A DNA stretch of 64,000 nt from Hyphomicrobiales bacterium (GCA_017305635.1 JAFKKF010000007.1:381330-445329), one strand, 5' to 3'; numbered from the stretch's first letter, positions 1 to 7,554 are shown. Program-made: numbers and translations. The notes: generated by a model not told the origin, from the sequence alone.

Positions 1-326
1 GCCGGGGCCGAAAGCGATTGTCGTCGTCGCTCACGACCGTCGATCCTGCCGAGGCCGCCGATATTGGGCAAGAGTGCCGTGAAATTCCCGGAAATTGCGG
101 GCGTTATCGCCGGGCGCGGCACTGCGCCCTTTCCGCGGCAGTGCCGCCCCAAACAGTGTGCAGACAAGGGCTTGGCCCCCGGATGGACCCCATGGGGTGC
201 CGTCCGCTTTAATCTTGCCCTCCCGCCTTCCTTTCCTTTGCGCCCCTCCTGCCGGGACATGAGCCTGCCCCCAGGCCCATCTTCTGCACACTGAAATCGG
301 CGGCTGGGCTGGCGTGATCGCGACCC
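1..326. other. Non-coding stretch at the transfer end of the ICE
   Basis: No convincing gene is seen on either strand. It lies downstream of the transglycosylase gene, where related elements place the relaxase gene further on. It contains a perfect 12-base palindrome ACCCCATGGGGT at 187-198, flanked by imperfect arms GGA and TCC. An origin of transfer is possible because oriT sites usually lie beside the relaxase gene, but no nick-site consensus was recognised. Confidence 0.4.
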
Positions 327-1043
327 TCATGGCTCCCGTCCCGCCGTCGTTCGCGCGACGAAAAGACCGTCCGATGGGGGCGGGGCTGCGGAGCTGTCGC
401 GGCTGCCCGGCGCTGCATCCGGGGTGTCGGAAATCGGTTCGACCCGCGCCGGGACGGCGGCCGCGTCACGCGCCGATGACACGATGAACAGCGGCGCGCG
501 CATCCAGGCGAGCGGATCGGCGGCGGCGACCAGAACCGGCGCGGAGGCGTCGCCATCGCTGACGGATGGCGCGACATTGGCGACATAGGCGCGCGTTTCG
601 GCTGGCAGCGGACGCCCCCTCAGCCACGCCTCGTAGCGGCCAGGCCCTGCGTTATAAGCTGCGATCCAGCCGGGTGAGCCGTAGCGATCGTACAGTTCAC
701 GGATATAGGCCGCGCCGGCGGCGATGTTGTCGCGCGGATCGTAGGGATCGGTTCCGAGACGATACCGCGCGCGCAACTCCGCCCAGGTCGCCGGCATGAT
801 CTGCATCAGCCCCATCGCGCCCTTGGGCGAGACGGCGCGCGGATCGCCATTGCTCTCAGCTTTCATCACCGCGCGAATCCAGGCGGTGGGAAGCGCGAAG
901 CGCTGCGCCGCGTCTGCGATGAGTTCGCCGAGCAGATCGCCGACGGGCGGCGCGGTGGCGGCGGACGATTGCGCAAAGCCCGGCATGGGCAAAGCGCAAC
1001 CGAACGACAGGCCGACAAGGAGGAGGAGTGAGGTCAGCCGCAT
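327..1043 (-). CDS. Lytic transglycosylase of the conjugation apparatus
   Basis: Predicted secreted murein-cleaving enzyme that opens the peptidoglycan for the conjugation channel (VirB1/TrbN-like role). The 238-residue protein starts with a signal peptide of about 24 residues ending near Gly-Phe-Ala-Gln. The SLT fold follows, with the catalytic Glu at about residue 63 in Lys-Ala-Glu-Ser-Asn-Gly, the GLMQIMP motif at 78-84 and AYNAGP at 129-134. The C-terminal third is low-complexity and probably disordered. The ATG at 1043 is chosen because it directly precedes the signal peptide; an upstream in-frame Met would add an unlikely Arg-rich extension. It follows the DUF736 gene by 4 bases and is the last gene of the replication-transfer operon visible here. 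Confidence 0.85.
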   Translation of the reverse strand: MRLTSLLLLVGLSFGCALPMPGFAQSSAATAPPVGDLLGELIADAAQRFALPTAWIRAVMKAESNGDPRAVSPKGAMGLMQIMPATWAELRARYRLGTDPYDPRDNIAAGAAYIRELYDRYGSPGWIAAYNAGPGRYEAWLRGRPLPAETRAYVANVAPSVSDGDASAPVLVAAADPLAWMRAPLFIVSSARDAAAVPARVEPISDTPDAAPGSRDSSAAPPPSDGLFVARTTAGREP

Positions 1044-1047
1044 CGCC

Positions 1048-1383
1048 TCAATCCTTTCCGTCGCGCTTTGGCGCGCGGCTCCAGTGCAGCGACCAGGCGC
1101 TGCCCGCATCGTCGTCGCGGAACAGGTTGGCGCGGATCGGCTGCGGCAAGGCCGGGTCGTCGATCAGGAACGCGATGTATTCACCGGCGCGCTCGCCGGT
1201 GCGCTTCCAGCCCGCGCCGATCTCCGGGCCGTCGTCATTCCCATGATGGAGCCGATAGTCCGGGGCGTTTTCCGTATCCGACGGCTCGGCGGGGATGACG
1301 GTGACTTCGCGGTCGAGCGTGAGCGTGTGAATGCGCCCGACAAAGCCGGATTGCTCGCGGGTGAATGCGCCGATCTGCGACAT
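1048..1383 (-). CDS. DUF736 family protein, first copy
   Basis: A 111-residue protein of the DUF736 family, found almost only on ICEs and conjugative plasmids; its molecular function is not known. Family marks are the start Met-Ser-Gln-Ile-Gly-Ala-Phe, the segment Gly-Ala-Gly-Trp-Lys and the C-terminal Ala-Asn-Leu-Phe followed by Ser-Leu-His-Trp-Ser. The start ATG at 1383 is preceded by a GGAG ribosome-binding site. It sits between traF and the transglycosylase gene. A second, more typical copy lies at 6663-6986. This copy has an insertion of about 15 residues rich in Glu, Asp and His between the two family blocks, so the two copies are diverged paralogues rather than a recent duplication. 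Confidence 0.85.
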   Translation of the reverse strand: MSQIGAFTREQSGFVGRIHTLTLDREVTVIPAEPSDTENAPDYRLHHGNDDGPEIGAGWKRTGERAGEYIAFLIDDPALPQPIRANLFRDDDAGSAWSLHWSRAPKRDGKD

Positions 1384-1450
1384 GATGGTCTCCAGGGCGG
1401 TGGCGTTGAAAAAGCCGTCGCCGGGCACCGCTCCCGGCGACGCGAAGCGG

Positions 1451-2008
1451 TCAGCGGGGCGCCGCTGCGATTGGGGCGCGCCAGACGAAGCGGCCGTCGC
1501 GGTCCTCGTCCGTGTAGAGCGGCGTCGCCTTGCCGATGACGGTGCGCGTCGGAAGCGGGCCGAAATAGCGGCCGTCCAAGCTGTCGCGGACATCGGGGTT
1601 CATGAGGAAAATCTGGCCGTCGCCGATGCGCTGGCAGCCCTGCCAGACCGGCAGCGGGCGGCCGAGCCGGTCGCGGTCGAGCGCTTCGCCGAGCTGCGTG
1701 GCATCGACGGTGACGGCGTTGCCGGTGCGGCAGACCTGCTGACCGGGGAGACCCATGACGCGCTTCATCAACGGCACGTCGCGGCCGATATAGCCGCGAG
1801 CGACCAGGACGTCGGCGAGCGGCTTGTCCGGCATGGCGGCGACGAGATCGCCGATTTTCAGATGGCGCGGCGGGCCGAGGTCATAGAGGCCGATCGGCAC
1901 GCTGGCCGAGGCGTTCCAGACGAGGCGCGGTGCGATCGGGACGAAGGCGGCGACGGCGACGCCCATCGTCACGACATAGGTCGTCATGACATAGCCGAAG
2001 CGGGTCAC
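1451..2008 (-). CDS. traF: TraF-type S26 signal peptidase
   Basis: Membrane-anchored serine protease of the S26C family (RP4 TraF type), which processes or cyclises the conjugative pilin. The 185-residue protein has one N-terminal membrane segment at about 9-27. The nucleophile is the second Ser (about 36) in Asn-Ala-Ser-Ala-Ser-Val-Pro-Ile-Gly-Leu-Tyr, and the general base is Lys 82 in Met-Lys-Arg-Val-Met-Gly-Leu-Pro-Gly. The start is taken as the GTG at 2008, which overlaps the stop codon of the DUF2840 gene (GTGA). That overlap indicates translational coupling inside the operon. Confidence 0.88.
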   Translation of the reverse strand: MTRFGYVMTTYVVTMGVAVAAFVPIAPRLVWNASASVPIGLYDLGPPRHLKIGDLVAAMPDKPLADVLVARGYIGRDVPLMKRVMGLPGQQVCRTGNAVTVDATQLGEALDRDRLGRPLPVWQGCQRIGDGQIFLMNPDVRDSLDGRYFGPLPTRTVIGKATPLYTDEDRDGRFVWRAPIAAAPR

Positions 2009-2526
2009 AGCGTGATCTCCCGCCGCTTGAGCCATGCCTGATGGCGCTCCGGCGTGTAGGGGCGCGGGTCATGGCCTGCGCCGACCCGGTTGCCGACATG
2101 CCGCCAGTGATCGGGCGCGACGTCGCAGGGGTCGATGCCGAACGCTTCCACGGCGTCGATGTGGCGAAGCGCCTGTTCGACCTTCGGCCATCCCTCGATC
2201 TTCAACAGGATGTCGCCGCCCGGGCGCACGAACGGCAGCGTCTGATAGGCTTCGCCCGGTGCGACGGCGCGCACCACGTCGATGCGCGAGATGATCGTGC
2301 CGAAGTCGTTGGCGGCCCAGCGCACGAAGGCGAAGATGCTGCCCGGCCGATAGGAGAAGATGCGGCGGCGGCGGTCGAGCACTTGCTCCTGGGCCTCGCG
2401 GCCGAACCTGATCCAGTTCTCGATCCGCTTCTCGATGTGGGTCAGCTCGACATGGGTCAGGCTGTCGGCGAGATGCGCGCGCGGCGGAGGGCCGCTTCGC
2501 GCGCGGGGAACCGCGGCGTCGGTCAT
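2005..2526 (-). CDS. DUF2840 family ICE protein
   Basis: A 173-residue protein of a family that accompanies parA and traF on Tra/Trb ICEs; no biochemical function is known. It is a soluble protein with a basic N-terminal half, including the run Asp-Arg-Arg-Arg-Arg-Ile at about 50, and no membrane segment. The context (replication and partition genes upstream, pilin peptidase downstream) suggests a role in element maintenance or transfer, which is inference only. Its ATG overlaps the stop of the ribbon-helix-helix gene by 4 bases and its stop overlaps traF, so it is translated as part of the operon. Confidence 0.8.
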   Translation of the reverse strand: MTDAAVPRARSGPPPRAHLADSLTHVELTHIEKRIENWIRFGREAQEQVLDRRRRIFSYRPGSIFAFVRWAANDFGTIISRIDVVRAVAPGEAYQTLPFVRPGGDILLKIEGWPKVEQALRHIDAVEAFGIDPCDVAPDHWRHVGNRVGAGHDPRPYTPERHQAWLKRREITL

Positions 2527-2777
2527 AATGGGTCTCCTTCGGGGCGTGGGGGAAATTCGCGCGCGAGCAGCTCGCGCAGCATGTCGGCGACCGTGATCCC
2601 GCGCCCGAACGCGGCGATCTTGATCCGGCCGCGCAGCGCGGGTGTCACGTCGATGGTCAGCCGCGCGGTGAAGCCGCCGGCATCGCCATCGCGCGGGGCA
2701 GCGTCGGCCGCCTTGATCCACCGATCGGGATCGGCGGGACGGGAGGCGAAGTCTCGGCGGGCCGGGCGCTCGCTCAT
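2523..2777 (-). CDS. Ribbon-helix-helix partition or regulatory protein
   Basis: An 84-residue protein with a basic N-terminal tail and a C-terminal ribbon-helix-helix-like segment (about 38-75): a beta strand Phe-Thr-Ala-Arg-Leu-Thr-Ile-Asp-Val followed by two helices with Arg-Gly-Arg-Ile-Lys and a Gly-rich turn. Small proteins of this kind directly after parA are typical DNA-binding partners (ParG-like) or chromosomal-style CopG repressors. Start and stop both overlap neighbours by 4 bases (parA upstream, the DUF2840 gene downstream). It may bind a centromere-like site for the element or regulate the repA-parA operon; which of these cannot be told from the sequence. Confidence 0.7.
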   Translation of the reverse strand: MSERPARRDFASRPADPDRWIKAADAAPRDGDAGGFTARLTIDVTPALRGRIKIAAFGRGITVADMLRELLAREFPPRPEGDPL

Positions 2778-3427
2778 CGTGCGCGCCTCCCGAGGTCGAG
2801 CGCGTCGATCGCGTCCGCCAGCGCCGCGATCTCGCGAGCGGCGGGCGTCTCGTCGTCCAGTTCGGACACGAGCCGACCGGACTGCGCGGCGGCTGCGAAG
2901 GCGATGCGCTGGCCGATGGTGGCGGCCAGAAGGGGCGGGTCGTGATCGGCCAGGGTCTCGGCCGTTTCGCGGGCGAGCACGGTGCGCGCGGCGCAGCGGT
3001 TGAGCACGAAGCGCGCGGCCAGGTCCGGCCGATAGACGCGCGCCTCGGTGACGAGCGCCAGCATCTCGGACGAAGCCCAGCCGTCGAACGGCGACGGCTG
3101 TACCGGGATCAGCACCAGGTCGGCGGCAAGCAGCGCCGAGCGCATGAGGCCGGCGACACGCGGCGGCCCGTCGATGACGACTTGATCGGCGTCGCGGGCC
3201 AGCTCGGGCGCTTCGCGGTGCAGCGTGTCGCGAGCCAGGCCGACGACGCCGAAGAGGCGGGTCAGCCCCTCGCGGCTGCGCTGCTGCGACCAGTCCAGCG
3301 CCGAGCCCTGCGGGTCCGCGTCGATCAGGGTGACGCGCTTGCCCCGGCTCGCCCATGCGCCCGCCAGGTTCAGGGCCAGCGTTGTCTTGCCGACGCCGCC
3401 CTTCTGGTTGAGGAGGGCGACGATCAT
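2774..3427 (-). CDS. parA: ParA-family partition ATPase
   Basis: Deviant-Walker ATPase (217 residues) for partition of the element's circular form. The Lys-Gly-Gly-Val-Gly-Lys-Thr-Thr Walker A motif is at residues 9-16 with the signature first Lys, Asp-Ala-Asp-Pro-Gln-Gly at 36-41, and Asp-Gly-Pro-Pro-Arg as the Walker B region near 90. It lacks an N-terminal helix-turn-helix, so it is of the small plasmid (type Ib) kind, whose partner is normally a small DNA-binding protein, here probably the ribbon-helix-helix gene that overlaps its stop. Its start overlaps the end of repA by 4 bases. Confidence 0.92.
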   Translation of the reverse strand: MIVALLNQKGGVGKTTLALNLAGAWASRGKRVTLIDADPQGSALDWSQQRSREGLTRLFGVVGLARDTLHREAPELARDADQVVIDGPPRVAGLMRSALLAADLVLIPVQPSPFDGWASSEMLALVTEARVYRPDLAARFVLNRCAARTVLARETAETLADHDPPLLAATIGQRIAFAAAAQSGRLVSELDDETPAAREIAALADAIDALDLGRRAR

Positions 3428-4563
3428 CGACCACCTCCCGGCCGGGAACCGAAAGGGAGTTGGGGAAGCGGATGCGTGTCGGCGGCTCCGGGGGCGTGGG
3501 GGCGCCGCTTGCCGGTGACGCTGAGCGCGTTGGTGGCCTGCCGGACGAGGTTTTCGACCTCGCGGGCGCGCTCTTCAAAGTTAGATTCTCTGTTAGAGTC
3601 TAAGTTAAGGGCGCGATTTTCGTTTTTCGTCCCGTGGGTTAGCGCCGGATTCGGTTCCCGTTGGCACGAGGGTGCGGTTCCTGATGGCACGGGCCTTCGG
3701 GTTCCCGATGGCACGACGCCGTCCCCAGCTTTTCCACAGGCTGGCTGCGGCTCGAAAGCGAGCAGCGTGCGGCCGCCAGCCTCGATCTCCAGGAACAGCG
3801 TGTAGCCGGGGAGCGGCTGGCGACGGATGATGTCGCGCAGCTCGAAGGCGAAGCGCTTGAACGGCGACAGCGCGCCGGATTTCAAATGGAGATGGCGGAA
3901 GTCGAAGCGCCAGCCATGGCGCTGGCGGCCGCCGTGCTTGCGGACGATCCGGTAGAGCCAGCGATCGAGGCCGCCCGTCAGGCCGAAATAAGCGCGATCG
4001 ATCGTCAGCACGAGCGCGTCGTCGAGGACGGCCTGGTAGAACCAGTCGGGCACGATCAGCTCGATCCCGTCGGGCCTGCCGGTCCGGTCGGTGCGCTCCT
4101 TCCATTCGTTGATCCAGGAGAAGCGGTGGCGCCGGCCCTCGGCGGGTTGCCGGATGGAGGTGCAGATCGTCGTCGATTGCAGCCGGTCGAGCGCGGCCTT
4201 GAGGCGTTGATAGTCGCGCAGCGACGTGCCGCGACCAATGAACTTCAGGATTTCATAGGGGGTGGCGACCATCAGGCGCGAGGTGCGCAGCCCGGCGTCG
4301 CGCGCCTCGACGATCTGGCTGGCCGCCCAGATCAGGATGTCGGCGTCCCAGATCGTCGCCATGCCGTGGTCGGGCACGGCCTCGACACGGATCGAGACAT
4401 CCCCGGCGTGGAAGTCGATCGGCGCGGTGCGGTGGGATTTGGAGAGGGAGAAGAAGGGATAGGCCATGAGATCCTGCGCATCTCGGGCGGCGAACGCGCC
4501 GGGGAGCGCCCGAAACAGGTCGAGCTGTCCGCGCTCCGACAGGTGCTGTTGCCGCGCCGCCAT
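3424..4563 (-). CDS. repA: RepA replication initiator
   Basis: A 379-residue initiator of the plasmid RepA family found on ICEs and broad-host-range plasmids. It likely binds the iterons described at 3653-3716 and starts replication of the excised circle. The N-terminal two thirds carry the conserved winged-helix Rep fold with the segments Thr-Pro-Tyr-Glu-Ile-Leu and Leu-Lys-Ala-Ala-Leu-Asp-Arg-Leu, and Arg-Trp-Leu-Tyr-Arg-Ile-Val-Arg-Lys-His near residue 215. The C-terminal 90 residues are low in complexity and coincide with the repeat DNA, so this tail may be there mainly for the DNA sequence. The ATG at 4563 begins the conserved Met-Ala-Ala-Arg-Gln-Gln segment. The stop overlaps parA. Confidence 0.88.
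   Translation of the reverse strand: MAARQQHLSERGQLDLFRALPGAFAARDAQDLMAYPFFSLSKSHRTAPIDFHAGDVSIRVEAVPDHGMATIWDADILIWAASQIVEARDAGLRTSRLMVATPYEILKFIGRGTSLRDYQRLKAALDRLQSTTICTSIRQPAEGRRHRFSWINEWKERTDRTGRPDGIELIVPDWFYQAVLDDALVLTIDRAYFGLTGGLDRWLYRIVRKHGGRQRHGWRFDFRHLHLKSGALSPFKRFAFELRDIIRRQPLPGYTLFLEIEAGGRTLLAFEPQPACGKAGDGVVPSGTRRPVPSGTAPSCQREPNPALTHGTKNENRALNLDSNRESNFEERAREVENLVRQATNALSVTGKRRPHAPGAADTHPLPQLPFGSRPGGGR
3653..3716. repeat. Three 17-base iteron-like direct repeats in the 3' end of repA
   Basis: Three copies of GGTTCC(C/T)G(T/A)TGGCACG(A/G) lie at 3653-3669, 3676-3692 and 3700-3716, spaced 23 and 24 bases, about two helical turns. An AT-rich island (about 3570-3635) with TTAGA and TCTAA inverted elements lies beside them. 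Length, spacing and the neighbouring AT-rich island match an iteron-type replication origin. The repeats encode Pro-Ser-Gly-Thr units in RepA, so a repetitive protein segment is the alternative reading. Confidence 0.6.
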
Positions 4564-4582
4564 CGATGGGTTTCGCCGGCGA

Positions 4583-4864
4583 TCAGCGGGGGTATCGGCC
4601 GGCCAGGGCCGACGGCGCCGGCGTGTGCCGCTTGGCGGGAAGGATCGAGCCGCGCGGATCGGAGGTCGAGGTGACGGCGCCGCGCGCCGCCCAGGCTTCG
4701 AGTTCCTCGACCGAATAGACGACACGGCCGCCCAGCTTCCGATAAGCCGGCCCGGTGCCGTAGGTCCGATGCTTTTCGAGAGTGCGGGCGGACAGGCTGA
4801 GGAACTCGGCGGCTTCCTTGGTGCGCAGGAAGCGCGGCGGGAGAACGGCGAGATCGGGTCGCAT
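4583..4864 (-). CDS. AlpA/excisionase-like helix-turn-helix protein
   Basis: A 93-residue protein whose residues 10-60 form a MerR/AlpA-type winged helix-turn-helix: Phe-Leu-Arg-Thr-Lys-Glu-Ala-Ala-Glu-Phe-Leu, then Ser-Ala-Arg-Thr-Leu-Glu-Lys-His-Arg, then the wing with Tyr-Arg-Lys-Leu-Gly-Gly-Arg-Val-Val-Tyr. Such proteins are transcription factors or excisionases of mobile elements. It lies 19 bases upstream of repA in the same direction, so it may regulate repA expression or help in excision. The C-terminal 30 residues are Pro- and Ala-rich and unstructured. Confidence 0.8.
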   Translation of the reverse strand: MRPDLAVLPPRFLRTKEAAEFLSLSARTLEKHRTYGTGPAYRKLGGRVVYSVEELEAWAARGAVTSTSDPRGSILPAKRHTPAPSALAGRYPR

Positions 4865-5001
4865 GGATGGGGCCTCCGTGAGCTTCGTGAAGGCCGCTGG
4901 TGCTCAGCGGCGGACGAAGGTCACGATGGCGAAGCAGACCCGGCGCGATGCAGGGCGAAGTCAGGGGGGAGGAAATTCGCCCACCGCCTTGCGCTTCGCC
5001 G

Positions 5002-5776
5002 TCAGCCCTGCCGGCGATGGCGCAACAGGGCGCGATAGCCCCCGGCGATCATGGCCCGGGCGTCCCGCAGCAGGGCCTTGATGGCATGGCGCGCCGAAGC
5101 GTCCTGCCATTGCTGGCGGTCCTGGCGGGCGAGGCGGAAGACGATCTGCGCGATCTCGCGCTGGGTCGCGCCATCGCGGTAGCCGTCGAAGCATTGCAGC
5201 ATCCTGCGCAATCGCAGGCGCTGCTGCGCCGTCAGCCGTGTGTCGGGCGGGATCGAGCGGCCATGGAGCGAGGCCAGCAGCCGGGTCAGGGCTTCGAGGC
5301 GATCGAAGCCCGCGCGGTCGAGAGGAATGATCGCGGCCAGCGGCTCGCCGAAGCGGACGCCCGCCTCGACGTCGAGCTGGAGACGCTGGCCGTTGCCGAG
5401 ATCAAAGAGAAGGACATCCTCGCCATCGCTGCCGACGTGCGCGGCCGCCGCGATCGGGGCTGTCGGTTCGGCGCTGACCGCGAAGGTGGCGGGCGCCGGC
5501 GCCAGGAGGAGGGCGCTGGTGTCGTCTTCGGGCAGCCAGGCGATCCGAGCTTCAGCCGGCGGCGTCTGTGGATCGATGGGGAAATCGCAGCCCCCAACGT
5601 CGCCGGATTTTCTCGGTCAGGGTCTGCCGGTCGCCTGTCGGCCCGCGCAGCGCCTGAAAATCCTGATCATAGGCCTCGTTGCGGCGAAGCCACTCCCACG
5701 CCAGATCGGATGCGCTCATGTCGGAGACGCGCGCATAGCCATCGGAGGATCGCCAGCCGGCTGCATCGGGTGTCAC
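5002..5776 (-). pseudogene. Frameshifted DUF6499-DUF2285 ICE regulator
   Basis: Family members are single proteins with an N-terminal DUF6499 part and a C-terminal DUF2285 DNA-binding part. Here the N-terminal part (GTG at 5776, Val-Thr-Pro-Asp start, Asp-Leu-Ala-Trp-Glu-Trp-Leu-Arg-Arg-Asn) reaches Trp-Gly-Leu-Arg-Phe-Pro and then runs to a stop at 5552. The continuation (Ile-Asp-Pro-Gln-Thr-Pro-Pro, later Leu-Arg-Arg-Met-Leu and Met-Ile-Ala-Gly-Gly-Tyr-Arg-Ala-Leu-Leu) is open in the next frame down to 5002. The switch point is a run of four G at 5578-5581; three would restore one frame. The downstream part has no good start codon of its own near the junction. Inactivation, a sequencing error, or ribosomal slippage on the run would each explain it. 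Confidence 0.7.
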
Positions 5777-5885
5777 GGCGATCCTCCCTGTGCTGTCGAG
5801 TCTTCTGCGAGCGGCAGGATGGTTGACGGGCGCGCGCGGCGGAAGCGGGAAGCCCGGCAGGGTGCGATGCCGAAGCGGCATCACC

Positions 5886-6152
5886 TCAATGCCCGGGGCG
5901 GGTCAATTCGCGATAGCCGTGCTCGGTCATCCAACGCGCCCGGGCCAGATGGGTGTCGTGAACATGGCGGCAGCGCTCGGGCTCGTGCGCCGGGTCGAGG
6001 CCAAAGAGAATCTGGACGGCCTCCTGCCACGCGGCGCCGTCGCGCGCCGAGTCCAGCAGACGGAGATAGAGAGCCATATGCTCGCGGTCGTAGGCCGTGA
6101 GCGATGGGCTGGAGGGCGGCTCATCGAGGAAGGGGGACGGCGGCTGGACCAT
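5886..6152 (-). CDS. Small conserved ICE protein next to the DUF2285 regulator
   Basis: An 88-residue acidic-then-basic protein with an unstructured Pro/Ser-rich N-terminus (Phe-Leu-Asp-Glu-Pro-Pro) and a helical body: His-Met-Ala-Leu-Tyr-Leu-Arg-Leu-Leu-Asp, then Phe-Gly-Leu-Asp-Pro-Ala-His-Glu-Pro-Glu-Arg and His-Leu-Ala-Arg-Ala-Arg-Trp-Met-Thr-Glu-His-Gly-Tyr. Proteins of this type regularly precede DUF2285 genes on Tra/Trb ICEs, and the last motif resembles the Gly-Tyr-Arg end of DUF2285 proteins. It is probably a regulatory partner; no activity has been assigned. Confidence 0.7.
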   Translation of the reverse strand: MVQPPSPFLDEPPSSPSLTAYDREHMALYLRLLDSARDGAAWQEAVQILFGLDPAHEPERCRHVHDTHLARARWMTEHGYRELTRPGH

Positions 6153-6236
6153 AGGGCGACTATAATCGCTCGGCGAAGTTTCGTTAACAGCCCCTCGTCG
6201 GTTGATCGCCCGGCAGACGCCGGAGCCGACGGGTGT

Positions 6237-6491
6237 TCAGCGCTTCGCCGGTGTGCGCTCCCGATCGTGCAGCAACAGCACGCCTTCGCCTTTATCGGTC
6301 GAGAGCAGGACGATCCCCGCGCCTTCGAGCGCCCGCCGAACGAGATCGCGCGTCGACTCATACACCTCGAGGCCGCTTTCGGATTCGAGCCGTTTGAGGG
6401 CGGTCAGCGATGTGCGGGCCTGGTCAGCGAGCGTCTCCTGTGTCCATCCCAGCAACGCGCGTGCGGCCCGTGACTGTCGGGCGGTGATCAT
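6237..6491 (-). CDS. XRE-family helix-turn-helix repressor
   Basis: An 84-residue Cro/CI-type DNA-binding protein. Residues 5-55 carry the helix-turn-helix: Gln-Ser-Arg-Ala-Ala-Arg-Ala-Leu-Leu-Gly-Trp-Thr-Gln-Glu-Thr-Leu-Ala followed by Thr-Ser-Leu-Thr-Ala-Leu-Lys-Arg-Leu-Glu. A short C-terminal domain ends with Gly-Ile-Val-Leu-Leu-Ser, the typical end of the ICE and prophage XRE type. Its start codon lies inside a perfect inverted repeat (6484-6501), consistent with self-repression. It heads the regulatory genes that read leftward toward repA and is a candidate for the main switch of the element. Confidence 0.85.
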   Translation of the reverse strand: MITARQSRAARALLGWTQETLADQARTSLTALKRLESESGLEVYESTRDLVRRALEGAGIVLLSTDKGEGVLLLHDRERTPAKR

Positions 6492-6501
6492 GAACGATCA
6501 C
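6484..6501. promoter_or_regulatory. Palindromic operator over the XRE start codon
   Basis: GTGATC at 6484-6489 and GATCAC at 6496-6501 form a perfect inverted repeat with a 6-base spacer that contains the start codon of the XRE gene. The size and symmetry fit a Cro-type dimer site, suggesting autoregulation. Confidence 0.45.
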
Positions 6502-6624
6502 CTCCCACCGGCAGATAAGTCCCTGCCAGAACTACGGCTATTTTAGTCGTTCTCAGCCGCTGCAGCGGCGCCAGTCGCCCGTTTCCGGGTTCCCGCGAAC
6601 CCGGTGATTCGTTTGGGCAAGGCA

Positions 6625-6653
6625 AAGGCCCCGGCCTGTTCGGCCGGGGCCTT
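6625..6653 (-). terminator. Hairpin terminator after the second DUF736 gene
   Basis: A perfect 12-base stem (AAGGCCCCGGCC at 6625-6636, GGCCGGGGCCTT at 6642-6653) with a 5-base loop lies 10 bases beyond the DUF736 stop. The run of T after the stem is poor, so it may be a weak or bidirectional terminator. Confidence 0.65.
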
Positions 6654-6662
6654 GCTCGGGGA

Positions 6663-6986
6663 TCAGTCCGCCCGGCGGGTCGGGCGGGACCAGATCAGCG
6701 AGTAGCCTTCGCCGTCCTCGTCGTCGAAGAGGTTGGCGTAGATGGGGGCGTTGAAGCTCGGATCGTCGAGCTTGAGGCCCAGATAGTCGCGGCCCTCGTT
6801 GGAGCGCTTGGACCAGGCGGCGCCGATCTCGACGCGGCCGACCAGAACCCGGTGGCTGGGGGCGTTGTCGCCGGTGGCGCGCTGGTCGGGGACGATGCGC
6901 ACGCCCTTGGCCTGGACGCTGAGGGTGACGATTTCGCCGGTGAACTCGTTCGAGGCGGTCTTCTTGAAGGTGCCGATGGTCGCCAT
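6663..6986 (-). CDS. DUF736 family protein, second copy
   Basis: A 107-residue canonical DUF736 protein: start Met-Ala-Thr-Ile-Gly-Thr-Phe-Lys-Lys, then Phe-Thr-Gly-Glu-Ile, Gly-Ala-Ala-Trp-Ser-Lys, Asp-Tyr-Leu-Gly-Leu-Lys-Leu-Asp-Asp-Pro and Ala-Asn-Leu-Phe-Asp-Asp-Glu. The family is nearly diagnostic for ICEs and large conjugative plasmids; function unknown. The ATG at 6986 is preceded by GGAG at a slightly long spacing of 9 bases. It stands alone, with its own terminator at 6625-6653 and about 570 bases of upstream non-coding DNA, so it is probably transcribed as a single strongly expressed gene. Confidence 0.9.
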   Translation of the reverse strand: MATIGTFKKTASNEFTGEIVTLSVQAKGVRIVPDQRATGDNAPSHRVLVGRVEIGAAWSKRSNEGRDYLGLKLDDPSFNAPIYANLFDDEDGEGYSLIWSRPTRRAD

Positions 6987-7554
6987 TTTCAAATCTCCGT
7001 TTGCGTTTTCGAGCCCGCACCGTGCGGCCTCGATGGCGATCGACAGGCCGGAGGCGATCGACGGCGCACCCCGCAGGGGCCTGACAGCAAAGGAGGAGCT
7101 TTCTTGTCTCGCGAGGAATGACGGCGCAGCCGGCAGGGGAAGAAAGGTGTGACGCCGCTGTTGCGCCATAGGCGATCGAGGCGCAGCCGGCCTTCGGCCA
7201 GATCAAGCCATTGAAGAGGCCGTTCGGAGCGGTCTGGAGACGGGGAGACGCGAGAGGAATGGCGGCCCTGCCGACACCGGCGCCAGGATCCGCCCGCTGT
7301 TCACCGGCGTATCTCCCCTCTTGTCGGCGGGCCTTGCGTCTCTGCGTCCCCCCCGACTTGCCACGGGCGGAAACCGCCACCGCGCCCTTGTCGATGGGCC
7401 GCGTCGCGATCGGCGCTCGGTCCAGCTGTGCCCCGATGGGCATCGCATCATGGTCGTCGGCGTGATCTGGGCACTGCCGCCCGCATCGCCATCCGGACCA
7501 CGCGGTCCGGGAGGCGTCGCCCTGCCTGTCCCGCCGATCTCTGCCGGGCGACGG
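6987..7554. other. Long non-coding stretch upstream of the second DUF736 gene
   Basis: No open frame here has protein-like composition. It must hold the DUF736 promoter at its left edge. Several short degenerate repeats of GGCGATCGA (about 7032, 7053 and 7168) and two similar GCAGGGG blocks occur; their role is unknown. Confidence 0.5.
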
